Source: Anaeramoeba flamelloides
Taxonomy: Eukaryota > Metamonada > Anaeramoebidae
Length of the DNA: 64,000 nucleotides
Assembly: GCA_027625915.1 (NCBI GenBank)
Contig: JANTQA010000047.1
Location: forward strand, 16,306,001 to 16,370,000
Direction of reading: 5' to 3'
Part shown: positions 43,499 to 55,721 of the stretch, in pieces
Layout of the letters: each line of letters opens with the position of its first letter
Numbering within the stretch: position 1 is the stretch's first letter
Notes under the pieces: model-generated
Seen by the model: the letters and a program-made list of their open reading frames with translations, nothing else
Told to the model about the DNA's origin: nothing
The model's database searches: none
Made by a program: the position numbers and the translations under genes

Positions 43499-46400
43499 AT
43501 GGAAGAACAGAAAGTATACTGGTGGGGGTATAATTATTATCAACAATTCCCGTCAAACACGACCCAAAATTTGCATAACCCAAACTTAGCGAAATTTCTT
43601 CCAAAACAGATTTCCTTATCTCAAATTGTATCGAATGAATATCGGGTTGCGTTTTTAACCAAGAAGGGAGAAGTCTATGAAACGGGAATTAGAAGAGAGA
43701 TAACAAACGGACAAGTTTTTCAATACTCTTACAAGAACGAAGAAGTCAAAATCAAAAAGTTATGCACGGGATATTCACATATGCTCCATTTATCAGAAAA
43801 CGGGGAACTGTTTCTGACCATGGCTCATGCTATGAACAGGCTAGGCGTTACCCAAACCTCAAAAAAGCCCAAAGAAATTACATATTTCAAGGAAAATAAG
43901 ATTACAATCACCGACATCGCATGTGCGTTTGATAAAGCGCTTTTTCTTTCCTCTGAAGGGATTTTGTATGCCATGGGCAAACCATTTGCAGACGAACCAG
44001 AATCGTTTTTAGACAAAAAAAGGTTGATTTACACCATCTGGCCGCATGGGAAACAGCCTTGCCAAGTTGATCGCATGTGGGGTGGTTCAAATGCATATCA
44101 CATGTTTATCGCAACAACTGATTCAAAGCTTTATGCCTTTGGAAGGAACAAATATGGTCAATTAGGCCTAAATCACAAGATCAAAGCCGACCGGCCTACA
44201 ATTGTTCCAAATTTTGATACAAATTTCATTTCCGAGATTGAGTGCAGCGTAAACCATACATTGATTTTAATGAACGATGGGGAACTGTATACTGCCGGAT
44301 CATTCCAATCCTGTGGTCTAAACCAAGCCCCGTTAGTCTTTACAAGAATGCCTAGACTTGAAGATCAAAAGTTTCTTCAAATTAGTTGTGGCTTTGCACA
44401 TAGTTTGCTTTTAATGTTGGACAAGAACAAATACGTTTTAAAATCTTGGGGGAGAAATGAAGAAGGTAACAATATTTGAGAAATTTTGCTTTTTTCTTTT
44501 TTTTTTGTTTGTTATTTGTTTGTTGTTTTTTTTGTCGTTTTAAGTCTCCAGTTACAACCCTGAATTTCCTTCGTACACAAGAAAAGAGTTACTCTCAAAA
44601 AATCATATGACGAAAGAGCACATCTTTCCATTGAAAAAATTAAACCTTCATGTAAAAAAAAGGTTCTCATAATTTATATTACCAAAATTCAAATAGGACC
44701 ATCCACAAAAAAAATTCTCATATCAATTTTTAATTGTAAAATAGAGGTTATAAGGATAATTTTCCAAATATTTATTATACTTATTTTTCACGATCATTCG
44801 AGAGATCTGGAACTAAAATTCCTCAAACAGGAATAATGACTATTGCAATAATCTTAAAGCCAATATTGTATGAATAGGAAAATTAAAGACAATTTCAAAT
44901 AAAACCAAAATTTTTTGGACTCTGTTTCCACCCTTGAGAGTTTTGAGGAATTGTGTTATTTCACTTTCACTTCTCAAAAAAATTTTCAATCTGAAGAAAT
45001 TCGAAAAAAAATTTAAAAAAAAAAACATTTTTTGCCATCTTTACCTTTTCAAACATCTTTTTTTCTTTTCTTTCAATGAAAAGGAAATTGAAAATATCAA
45101 ATTAAAATAATTGATTAAAAAATCTCTTTCTGGTGATTTTCAAGTAAAAGTTCAAATTTGAGAACATTCCAAACTTATCAAAGATGTTGTAAAAAATATG
45201 TAAAACAGCGACCTAAGGAATTAGATTTGTGTTTATAGAAAGTTGAAATGGAAATTCTAAAATATTGAAATCAAATTTTTGTAGGATAAAAGAAAGGTGA
45301 AAATTGTGAAAATTTCTCTTTTTTTCCAAAAGAAATTCTCAGTGTACAAATATTACTGACATTACAAAACCCTTTCAAGAGGGTTTTTTTACATTATTTC
45401 GCTGTTTTAACCTGAAAACGTCGTCCTTAAACATCTCCAATTTTTAAAATTTGAATTTTAATTCTAAACATTAAAAATGATTAAATGTTGCTAAAATTGA
45501 TGTTTTGAATTCTATTTTAATTCTTATCATCAATCTAATTTTTAGACTTTTGTTTTTCTCTTTTCTTTTGAAAAATTTTTCCTTTTCTTTTTTTTTTTTT
45601 TTTTCTTTTTTTTATTCAATCTAATTTTTTTTTTCTTAACAAAGCTCAAGTTGAAAAAAAAAGATATTGAATAATACCAATAATCTTTAAAGCAAATTGA
45701 GACTATTTAGTGCCTTTAAAAGGAAGTATATTTAATAAAAAAAAAATCTTCTTGTAAACCTTTTTTTCAGTGAAAGTATAGTAATAAATAATGAAATTAA
45801 GCTTATTTCAAAAATTGTGATGCACTTTTTCTATTAGATTTGATTTTAAATTATCTTCAATGGAAATAATTTTGATTGAAAAATTTTTGATTAATAAATT
45901 ATTTACTCATTTAAAAAGCATTTCCAAAATGAATTTAATAATCCTCATTTTATTTAATTTATCTAATTCTAGATTTGGATTTGGTTAAAGTGATAATTTT
46001 TAAATTCTTCTCAGAAATAAATATTTATTGGACGTGATTTATTTGATTTGATAATTATTTATTCTCGATTAAAAATGAGAAATCAAAATAATTCTGAATC
46101 CATGATTGAATTTTTTTCAAAATTTTTCTTTTATTTTGGATCAAATCTTTTGTAACTGTTTTTTGATTCAGAGAATTCAATTCTTTTATTTTAATTTTTG
46201 AAATAGTATTCTTTATTTTGGTTTGATTTGATTCAAAATATTTGAAATTAGAATTTTGAAAAGCAAATTTGTAAAAAAATGTTTTGTGTAAAATAATAAT
46301 AAATAAGAATGGAGTGAGATAATTCAAAGTTAATCTCTTATCTATTCTCGTTTACAAAAGAAACAAGAAAAAGTTGAAACAAATCTTCTAAAAATATACT

Positions 46401-47997
46401 TTGAATTATTTTTTTTCATTTTTTGTTGATTTCACAACAAATTTATTTGGAAAGGAGATTTTTCTTGTTTTTGATTCATAAGAAAGAAAAGATTTGTATT
46501 TAATACACACCTTTTCATGTCTGTTTTTATTTGGTTTATTCTTGGATTAATTCCAAGTATTTCTATGGAACATTTCTAATATTCAAAACAAATTTTAATA
46601 AAACCAAGCAAACACATAAAAAAAAAATTATTTTTATATTTTTTTTTTGATTTTAATGACGGCATTAATCATTTACATTTTTTTTAATGAAGTGGGTTCA
46701 CCCCCCCTTTTTTTTTTGATAGGCGTAATTGCGAAATATTACTGAAAAATGATTTACTTGGAGTAATATGAGATATTTAAATTTTTAAAGACAAAATATC
46801 ATTAATTATCCCATTTGCGAAAAGAAAGCGAACCCAAACTAAATTGGTTTGGTGTTGAAACTTGAAATTTTTATTTTTTTAAACATTTTTTTTTTAAACA
46901 AGATTCTGACAATGAAAATTTTCAAAAAATATCAAAATGTGCTTCTTTTCAGAAACAAAAAAAATTATTGAAAAAAAAAAACCAAAATCAAAATAAAACA
47001 AGTTTTACATTTTACGTTTTTCAGAAATTATCACCAAATTTGTGAAATTTTTTGCAAATATTTTTATTAATTCAATTCGCGGTCATTTAATAAATTTTTA
47101 TAAATTTTTTTTATTAAAATTTTCAAAAAAATTCCAAATGTATCAACTAGTATATTTCTTTCTTTATTTATTTTTCATTTTTCTATTATATCTTTCAATC
47201 AATTCTGTATGTGTGTATGTATAGGTCAATTGGGGCTTGGATCTATGGGTTCAAAAGATTTACCAACAGTCGTTACTATACCTGATTTTAATTTTGAGAT
47301 GGGTGCAAAAATCTTTTGTGGTGTTTGCGATTCAATTCTTTACAATTCATATTCATATGAAATTAATGAGGAATTTTTAAAACTTTTTAAAAGTGGAACA
47401 TTTTCGGATTATCAAATTTCAGAAATTGATTGCCATAAATCTATTCTTAGTTTTAGAACTGGAAAATCCCCCGAAGAAGTGAAAAAACATTTAGAAGAGA
47501 ATTATAATAAAAAGCAAATAGAAAACTTTTTAAGGGCAATTTATGGGTCAAATTCAAATTCAAAGGAAATTACCAACATTTCAACCAAAATGGGAATTCC
47601 AGAATTTCCAAAAAAAAAACTATCTCAAGATTTAAAAAATCTTTATTCTGATGAAAATTCAAAAGACTTTTCAATTATTGTAACAAATGACGAAGAAAAA
47701 GAAGAAGAAAATGATGTTGAAATTCCAGTTCATAAATTTCTTTTAATTGTAAGATCTGGATTATTCAGGGAAATGTTCCAAAACATCAATCAAGATTTCA
47801 ATAAAGTTAAAGATTATTCTGGCAAGACGGTTGAAAGTATAGAAATTTTAATTAAATTTTTTTATACAAACGAAATTAAATTGATCGCAGACGATGACCC
47901 AGTATTAATTTCAGAAGAATTAGAAGATGCAATTGATTACTATAAATTAAACAAATTTTGCGGGTTGGATACTCAATTAAACAATATTATGAATTGA
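43499..47997 (+). CDS. RCC1-repeat / BTB protein
   Basis: Exon 1 43499-44465 and exon 2 47225-47997 join in phase 1 (GRNEEG|QLGLG across the junction), giving 579 residues. Residues 1 to about 345 are RCC1 beta-propeller blades: YWWGYNYYQQF at the start, KLYAFGRNKYGQLGLN in the middle, and each blade has the CxxxHxLxL-type strand (CGFAHSLLL). Two BTB regions follow. The first is degenerate, at about 365-435 (FSDYQISEIDCHKSILSFRT, then YNKKQIENFLRAIYG). The second is canonical, at about 469-570 (DFSIIV, VHKFLLIVRSGLFREMF, IKFFYTNEI). RCC1-BTB proteins are multi-copy in some amoebae and are thought to act as scaffolds; RCC1 folds can bind chromatin or small GTPases, but no nucleotide-exchange loop is evident. 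The 2.76-kb intron carries a K repeat. Ends TGA. Confidence 0.92.
45830..46160 (-). repeat. Repeat K copy 1, coding-like
   Basis: Inverse of 51850-52190. Both strands can be read as broken frames; the better one keeps NLLIKNFSIKIISIEDN-like residues in both copies. Probably a LINE coding fragment, by inference. Confidence 0.5.
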
Positions 47998-49529
47998 TCA
48001 TCAAAATAAAATAAAATCGTTTTCTGAATTTTTGGTAGGGTGAAACAGTAAAAAGAAGAAACAAAACCAGACTTTAATCTCAATTCGGAAATAATTTTTG
48101 CCTTTTCAAAATCTATTTTTTGATTATTTTATTCAAAAAAAAAAGGATCATAGCATTTTCTTTTAAATTGTAACCAAAAAATAATTTTTCACCACAGTTC
48201 ACATAAATAAATTAAAAATTAAATAGTTGAGTTTTTTTAATTATTGATAACAGAATAAATTTTACCCACTTTCAACTCTCGTTTCATTTTTTGTGAATTT
48301 TTGTTAACAATATGCAATTTATTTGTGAAAATCTTGTGAATAGAGCAAGTAAAAAATAACATTTTATGTAACTCCAAACAACCTAGGAAACCAATACAGG
48401 TGATCGACAAATTGTGATTAACAGAAATATACAAATTGAATTATATGATATGAAAAACTTTGAAAAAATGATAATGTTTTTGTGGTTACTATTTTTTGAA
48501 AAAAATGATCTCAAAATATATTTCATTTCTCATTCATCCAAAAATAAAGATTCATTTGAAAGCTATGTATTAGATCCCAGAAATAATAAAAAAAATCTTG
48601 TTTACATAAAGCAAACTCCATTTCAAAAATTGTGACTGAACTGAAATAATAAATTGAAAAAAAAAAATATCCTTGAGTATTCAAGAACAACAAATAATTA
48701 AATATGATTTTTAATTCACTTTCTAAATCTATAAAAACCTGATATTTTAAAAATTAAAAAAAGAAAACCAAAAACATAAAAAAAGTGATTCACAATTTTT
48801 GAAATGAGCATTACAGATTTTTTATAACTGAACTTTCACTGAAAAAAAATTTAAACAACAAGATTTTTTGCTAATAATTAAATTCGTTTTAAAATACATT
48901 ACAGATAGCTCAATTTTTTCATAGTGATTATTGGTCTTTTCTAAGATCTTTTTTTATTTCCACATGATCTTTTGCAAAAAAAAAGAATAATCAAAAAAGA
49001 AAACAATGCAAAAAAAAAAAAGAAAAATTTTTCAAAAAGAAATCGAAAAAGAAAAAGAAAAACAAAAAAAAAGAAAAAGCCAAAATATAAATTTGTAAAA
49101 TTAGAAAAAATGATTCTGATCTCTAAAAATTGAAAATTTATTTGTGATAAGAATAAGAGTATAAACTCTCAAAACAATTTCCATTAACATTATAAAGTGA
49201 AACAATATTTTTGAAAAATAGTTTGGTTATTCTTGAATTTAGAACACTTTATTTTGTATTTTCAATTTTTTATTATTAATTTTTCTTTATGAACTTAAGT
49301 TTTCTAACCTTAAGAACGATGATGAAAAAATCACGAAAAGAACAATGAATTTATAATTTTGATTAATCAGATTAAATAACTTCCAAGAGTCATTCATCAA
49401 AGTTCTTATAGTTAGAAAACTTTAGGCAATAAAGAAAAATTAAGAATTTATAATTGAAAATAAAAAATACTTTGAAAAAAATAATAGATATATTTAGAAA
49501 TTTTGGTAACTAGTTACACACTCTTAGAG
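47998..49529. other. Intergenic, no gene seen
   Basis: A 73-codon plus frame at 48414-48635 has some protein-like residues (KNKDSFESYVLDPRNN) after a possible ATTAACAG acceptor, but no partner exon. 48960-49080 is an A-rich purine tract. Confidence 0.45.
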
Positions 49530-50440
49530 GTATTCTCTAGGTTTTTTTTTTAATTGAAAGGAACTGAGTAAAATATGTGGTTTTATACCATTCTTTTATA
49601 TCAAAAAAAAAAAAAAAACTAAAGACAGCCGAATACCAATTATTAATCACAGATTTGGATTTCAGATTTATTTTTGTAAATCATTTATTGGGGTTTTACA
49701 CCCCCCCCCCCTGTGAATTTTGGGGAAGGATCTTCAACTTTTTTTATTTATTTATCCTGTAGTGTCGTAGAGTGCAAAGGTTTATTTATAATCCAGAAGA
49801 ATTGAAACAAAAATTATAGAAATTTTCTTTTTATTTCTAATAAAAAAAAAAACTAACGAAAGTGTCCATCAAGTGCCGCGGAGTGCCTGGGTTTATTTGT
49901 TTAAAAAAAAAACTTTAAGGCCGTTTTCTTGAAGTTTTCTATTTATTTGTTAAGTATTCTGTTTTTTTTTTTGAGGTTTTCTATTTTATTTGTAAAATCT
50001 ATTGATTTTCATTAGTTTTTTTTTGAGTTTTCTATTTATTTCGAAAATCAATAGATTTTCTTTAGGCATTTTTATTAGTTTTTCTGTTTTATTTGTTTAA
50101 TCAATAGATTTTCGTTAGGTTTTTTTTTACTTTTTGAAATAAACCGAAAATTGTTTTAAATTTTCCAAAACAAATAGAAAATCTCAAAAAAATCTAGAAC
50201 ACTTCAAAAATAAAATAGAAAACCTCAAAAAAACCTAGAACACTTCACAAATAAATAGAAAACTCAAGAAAACTTAACGGCGCTTCTTTTTAATATAAGA
50301 AATAAAAATATTTTTTTTGAAAATTTCTTTTTATTTCTTGAATTCAAAAATACTATGGTGGTTTTCCAAAATTCAAAAGAATTGAATAAAATAAAAGAAT
50401 TTACTCCATTCTTCAATTAAAAAAAAACTAATGAAACTTC
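49530..50440. repeat. Hairpin-module array 11, longest
   Basis: About 900 bp of eroded modules: TTTTAATTGAAAGGAACTGA type, linker GTGTCGTAGAGTGC and GTGCCGCGGAGTGCC, several CTTGAAGTTTTCTATTTATT half-units, a GAAATAAACCGAAAATTG module, CACTTCACAAATAAATAGAA half-units, and a final CCAAAATTCAAAAGAATTG palindrome. It abuts a LINE remnant at its SWK codons (site 1). Confidence 0.8.
49701..49711 (+). repeat. C11 homopolymer
   Basis: Eleven consecutive C inside array 11. Confidence 0.9.
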
Positions 50441-51090
50441 CAACTTTTCGAATTTAGCTACTAATTATATGTGTATTTATATATTTCTTTTTTTAGTTCG
50501 ATAATATCTTTTGAATTCCAATTGATTTTCTTATTTATTCGTTAGCTAAATTTTATTAATTTTTCTAAATTAGGGAGAGATAACTTTTCTAATTTCTTTT
50601 TGAATTTAAATTTCTTTTTATTTACTGAAATCATCATATTTTCGATTTTAAATTCTTTTTTGTAAATAAGAATTGGTGTATTTTTGTTTATTTTACATAT
50701 TCAAGTAAAGCATGAATTAATCCATGAATTTAAATAATTATAGTTTTTATTTCATAATTATATATTCCGAACCGATATGTGAATTGGCTAATTATAAAAG
50801 ATTTAAATAATTAAATTATTAAAATATTATTCTGAGAATTGGTATGGGATTAGTTTTATACAGTTGTTATATGTTTCTTTCGATTTTTTTTAATTATAAA
50901 CTATAAGTGAAATATCATCCAAATAAATACCAGAATATTTTATTTTTTGTAAATCTTTTGATATGACAATTTTTTTTTTTTTTGAAGGTGAAAAAATAAT
51001 TATTTGTTTTGTCAACTCTTTCATGTTCCCAACAAGTTTTTGAAAAAATGGAATTACATTTCTTTTAATTCATCTGTAAAAATAATTATA
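50441..51090 (-). mobile_element. Degraded LINE reverse-transcriptase C-terminal part
   Basis: On the minus strand GIYLDDIS resembles the post-catalytic YLGIxLD block, then a SWINSC-like block (compare TWINKK) and WNSKDIIELKKEIYKY...SWK (compare WKSKTLKDLELELDKYR...SWK). Heavily mutated; array 11 follows the SWK codons. Confidence 0.65.
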
Positions 51091-51149
51091 ACACTTTATT
51101 GAATGTCTTAAATTTTGGCTCCTGTCTAAATTTTCAAAACATTGATTTA

Positions 51150-51637
51150 AAACAGATGTACACCCTAAACGAATTCTTCAGACACTCTACATATACTACA
51201 CTTTCATTTGTGTTGAGACTCTTACAATAGTTTGTCCAATATTATAAAAAATTATTTTTTTTTTTAAAGGTACTTTTTCGAGTTTTTATTTTTTTGTTAT
51301 TATCTTTAAAAACTCACTAATCAAGCCCTTAGAAATACATCGAGCAAGAAATAGTAATCCAATTGGTTTTTCCTTTTATGTCAGTTATTAGTACTTTTGA
51401 ACTATTAACCCTGTAAAATTCTACAACCTCCTCAATTCAATGATATTTTTTAGTATTTCTTTGTTGTAAGTGGGTATTTACAATGTAATAAGCAATAAAA
51501 ACTCAAAAAATACCTTTTTTTGTAAAAAAAAAAACACTCTTTTAATCTTTATAGAAAAGATTTGAAGAGTCTCAACACAAATTAATAGTGGTATTTGTGG
51601 TGTGTATGAAGAATTTATTTAGAATTTACATCCTTAA
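51150..51637. mobile_element. Inverted-repeat element N, copy 2
   Basis: Inverted ends of about 50 bp: GAATTCTTCAGACACTCTAC and (reversed) AAATTCTTCATACACACCAC, both ending TTTGTGTTGAGACTCTT or close to it. 488 bp, no frame, same size as copy 1. Confidence 0.8.
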
Positions 51638-51708
51638 TAATTTGAGTTTTTTTACTAAATTTGTAATTTTCCCCAAAACTCAAAACCCTTTACAATATGC
51701 ACACAACC

Positions 51709-51725
51709 GGGGGGGGGGGGGGGGG
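51709..51725 (+). repeat. G17 homopolymer
   Basis: Seventeen consecutive G in otherwise AT-rich DNA, after ACACAACC. Could form a G-quadruplex; length may be uncertain. Confidence 0.9.
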
Positions 51726-51849
51726 TACTTGTAAAAAAACATGACATTTTTAATTGTAAAAAATTCCATTTAATTAAAGAATATAAAGGTTTGGGTGTTG
51801 AAACAGAATTTTAAAAATCGAAAATAGTTTTCAGAAATCAATAAAAAGG

Positions 51850-52190
51850 CTTCAAAAAATTCAACCCAAAGAAAAAGAAGAATTGAAAAAAATTTTTAAT
51901 TGCCATGAATTCAAATTATTTTGAGTTTTCCATTTAAAAGTAAATAAACAATTTTCAAATCAAACAAATTCGTCTAATAAATCTTTATTTCTAGTGAAGA
52001 ATTCAAAAAATATCCTAATTTCTAAACTAAAACTAGAATTAGATGAATGTAATGAAAAAAGGATTTTTAAATTCATTTTGGAAATTCTTTTTAAATGAGA
52101 AAATAATTTATTAATCAAAAATTTTTCAATCAAAATTATTTCCATTGAAGATAATTTTAAAAAAAAAACAATCAAAGAAAGATAATTGTA
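51850..52190 (+). repeat. Repeat K copy 2, coding-like
   Basis: Plus-strand frame with a few stops reads KEKEELKKIFNCHEFK, then LVKNSKNILISKLKLELDEC, then ENNLLIKNFSIKIISIEDN. Inverse copy at 45830-46160. Likely a LINE coding fragment; the domain is not identified. Confidence 0.5.
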
Positions 52191-52209
52191 TCAAATTTTT
52201 GCAATAAGA

Positions 52210-52440
52210 TAGAGAAATAAATGATTTTTTTTTGATTTTTTCTTGATCAATTTTTTACCTTTTTGTAATTGTCCTTTTTTTAGTTGGTATGTAAATATCG
52301 TATGCTAGTATACATCCAACTCTCATCTTTATTAAATTATTAATGTATTTGATTAAAGGAATGATTTGAATAATTCGGTTTCGAATAAACTGTGGTACTC
52401 AAAATTGGAAAAATGTACTTACTCCCTTAAAGAAAACAAG
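52210..52440 (+). repeat. Dispersed repeat E, copy 2
   Basis: Matches 1405-1640. Continues without a gap into the minisatellite. Confidence 0.65.
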
Positions 52441-52504
52441 TTTTTTTTTAAATTGAAGAAATGTAAGTATTTGGGAATATAAAATAACAAAAACGAAGAT
52501 TTGT

Positions 52505-53330
52505 TTTTTAAAAAATATTGAATTTTTTTGTTCTTAAAGAATGATGATTCTTTTATATTTTTTGTTATTATATGTTTTTGTAAATAGAGATACAACTAAA
52601 TATTTTTTTGTTAATTTGAATATTTTCATTGAGAATTCTTTAAACTTATTTTTTTTTGTTCTTTGAATATTTGAAATTGATCACTTTGAATTTTTTTTTT
52701 TGTCAAAATTTTTATTTTTTGCTAATTGAAGTGATTCTTTGAATTATTTTTTTTTGTTTAGATTTTTGTAATTGAGATCGTACTAAAATTTTTTTGTTAA
52801 TTTGAAAATTTTCATTGAGAACCCTTTGAACTTATTTTTTTTTGTTCTTTGAATATTTGAAATTGATGACTTTGAATTTTTTTTTTTACAAGATTTGATT
52901 TTTTGCTAATTGAGGTGATTCTTTGAACTTTTTTTTTTGGTTGTTAAATTTTGTATTTTTTGTCATTGAGATCCTATTTGAATTATTTTTTTTTGTTTCA
53001 TTTGAATTTTTTCAAGTATATTCTATGAAACTTTTTTTTTTTCTTTGAATATTTGCAATTGATGACTTTGAATTTTTTTTTTTTAGAAGATTTTTATTTT
53101 TGAAATTGAGGTGATTTTTTGAATTGTTTTTTTTTCTTGAGATTTTTGTAATTGAGATCCCTTTTTTTTTTGTTAATTTGAAAATTTTCATTGAGAATTC
53201 TTTGAACTTATTTTATTTTGTTATTTGAATTTTTGTAATGAATACTATTTGTGTATTTTTTTTGTTAATTTGAATTTTTTCAAGTATATCCTATGAAACT
53301 TTTTTTTTATTACCAATTGAATTTTTTCAA
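52505..53330 (-). repeat. Minisatellite with higher-order units
   Basis: Degenerate 40-48 bp units built on TTTGAA, T8-10, and TTTGTAATTGAGAT or TTGAAATTGATGACTTTGAA. These group into a higher-order period near 220 bp: TTTGAAATTGATGACTTTGA-type units recur at about 52670, 52855 and 53050. Same unit type, reversed, as in element A copies 1-3. Confidence 0.78.
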
Positions 53331-53417
53331 CCAAAAGAATCTCACCTTAAATATATTATTTTTAAATAATTACTACTTTTGGGATCTGAAGTATATCCAC
53401 AATAGGCACTATACACT

Positions 53418-53894
53418 TACAGTGAACAAAATAAAGCTTGCCAAAGATTATAATCCTTGTTTCAAAATATAATCTGTGAGTGCTTTTTATTTCTTGTTTT
53501 CCAAGGCAACATCCAATAGAATACCACATAGTATACCTGGGTTCAAATCAATTTTAATGGTAAACTCTTTGATGTTTTCAGTAAATTTTAAATTAGGTAT
53601 TAGACTTGTTTAAAATATTTCAGCATTCCAATATTAATGAAATTTGTTGTTTTTTTTAATTATATAAATTTACTCTATTTTTTGAGATAAATTTTCCAAT
53701 TTGATCCTTAATTTGGGGAACTTCTTTTTTAATAGTAGAACTTTTAAGAAACTACACCATATTCGTTTTGTGTTTATTGCAGTTTTCTTTGATTGGTTAA
53801 TGTATATTTATTCTATAAAAAAAAAGAAACAAGTATTTTATTTTGAAGCACAGGATTAAATTTTTCTACATTGTTTATTGTTTTGACAACAGTA
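53418..53894 (+). mobile_element. TA-flanked element B, copy 1
   Basis: Left TACAGTGAACAAAATAAAGC, right (reversed) TACTGTTGTCAAAACAATAA. Subterminal AAAGATTATAATCCTTGTTT on the left pairs with AAATTTAATCCTGTGCTTC (reversed) on the right. 477 bp, no frame. TA ends and CAGTG tip suggest a Tc1/mariner-type source. Confidence 0.8.
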
Positions 53895-54288
53895 ATTCAA
53901 ATACCAGTCAAATACAATAGATATCCAAGAGCTTTATAATTGATCTCTATTGGTTAAAAATAATTGCTGTCCTATAGTTAAGAAGGTTCTTCGGTCAAGT
54001 CTTGGGTTTGGTAAATCGCAAAGACCACAAATATAAATAATTTTTATTCATAAAAAAATTCAAGATCTTGAATGTATTCACCAAACCCTCTCGACAGAGC
54101 ACATCCAAAAGTTTGGGTGTTTTTTTCTTTTTTAACCCACAGTATTGTCTGCTAGAATTTGCCATTGTTTATGTTGTACAACCAAGGTGAAAAAAAAAAA
54201 TAGATCACAAAAATGGAAAGGCATCTTTGAAAAGCTTTTATTAACTTTTATTTTGTTTATTTTCTTGAAAAGTAAAAAAGAGAAATTA

Positions 54289-55194
54289 TTATTTCATAAT
54301 GTCCATTGTAAATTTAATGCAAACAACAACTTCTATATTTTGATCAAATATTGTCACTTCGCCAGTATACGTACCACTAAAATTGGAGAAAAAAAAAGAG
54401 AAGTACGGCAAAAGAAAAAAAATCAAGAACAAAGAAAAAGTTTAAATTTTTGTTTGTTTTTTTCGGAATCTGCAATGAAAAAAGGCATTTTAGAACACGT
54501 GTTTCCAAAAAACGAAACAAATTTTTACAACGATTCGGTTAAAATTATTTTTGAAAAAGAACCAATTCCCAAAAAAAAGTACACGATGGTTTTTCTTAAA
54601 ATTAGGTAATTTCGAGGAGATTTGATGAATGACTTTTGAATGAATCGAATGTTTTTGACTAAATTGAGTGAAACCAAATTATTCATTGTTTTCTTTTATT
54701 TTGATGCAAGATTCTTAAATTGTGGTGAGAATTATTTTTTCTCAAAATTGATCGTTTGGTAATTACAAATTAAAAACAAAAAAATATCTAAAGTGAATAG
54801 AATTGTACCTTGGTGTAAAAGAAGGAATGGGCACCGTTTTACTCAAAGAAACAAACCCCGGTTTGTGAGGACACAGAAAGACTTGTGGAGCAGAGCATAT
54901 TGGATCTTCAATTTTGTAAATAGGTTGGCCACCATATTTGAGCTGAATTTTAAGTGTCCCACCATCGATTTCTTCCAAAAGTGTTCCATTTAAAACACCC
55001 AGAACGTTTTTTCCGATCTTGATTGGATCTGGATAAATACGCGCTGACTCAATTCTAATTTTGTAATCAGCGTTTGGATCACAGAATTCCCACCTGACAG
55101 AGTAAGCAACTCCAAATAAAATTAAGGTTATAAAGAAAAAGTTGAGAATTGACATTGCAAGAAAAAAATAAAACTTGACTTCTTTTGTTATCAT
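54289..55194 (-). CDS. ML-domain lipid-binding protein (NPC2/MD-2-like)
   Basis: Two exons, 55194-54809 and 54376-54289, join in phase 2 (CCAAG|T), giving 157 residues. Residues 10-32 are a signal peptide or signal anchor (FFLAMSILNFFFITLILFGV). The ML fold follows, with ARIYPDPIKIGKNVLGVLNG, GGTLKIQLKYGGQPIY, CSAPQVFLC, then TVPIPSFTPSGTYTGEVTIF and VVVCIKF. Four cysteines at family-typical places (CDPN, ICSA, FLC, VVC) would make the two disulfides. ML proteins bind single lipids or sterols in endolysosomes or outside the cell. Exon 2 is only 88 nt. The intron is 432 bp; a 154-codon frame on the opposite strand covers it and is a shadow. Two inverted copies of element B flank the gene. It could serve the same endolysosomal lipid route as the acyltransferase in this window, which is inference. 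Confidence 0.9.
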
Positions 55195-55721
55195 ATTTTT
55201 ACAAAATAAGAAACCTTACTCGCAAAATAAGTTGTTACATTACTTTCCTCCACAATTCTAACTTTGTTTTCTTTGAAGTTTTTCCCTTTTAAAATTCAAA
55301 TAATAGTATTTTACAAAACCTCAAACAATCCCTTGTTTGGGAATTATTTGTGTTTTTGAAAATAAGAAATGTTCTTTGACAAATTTTGAAAAATAAATGA
55401 AGGTTTTTGATTTTTGATTCGGGTTATTTGATCGTAATTAGTGTTTTTTGACAATTTTTAGATTTTATACAGTTTTTCAAAAAATTTATTATTTTGAAAC
55501 TTAAAAACAGTTTTCCAGGTGAGGGTATTTGTATTTTGAAGGAATTTTATTTCATTTTTTTTTTTTTAGATCTTGACCAAACATCAGAGTTAGTAATTTT
55601 TAAGGATGACAGTTCTTGGAAAGGAACAAAGCCATAACCTTGTGTATGAATGAAAAGTCTTGTTATTCTGGTTCTTGGTTACCAGATCTGTAACTTCATC
55701 TCAATTTTAATAGATTGAATA

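Noticed and set aside
48414-48635. 73-codon frame after the RCC1-BTB gene
   Set aside because: No ATG at its start, no partner exon and no recognisable motif. Not excluded as a last exon, but unsupported.
54145-54609. 154-codon plus-strand frame rich in Cys and Lys
   Set aside because: It is antisense to exon 2 and the intron of the ML-domain gene, whose domain fit is far better.
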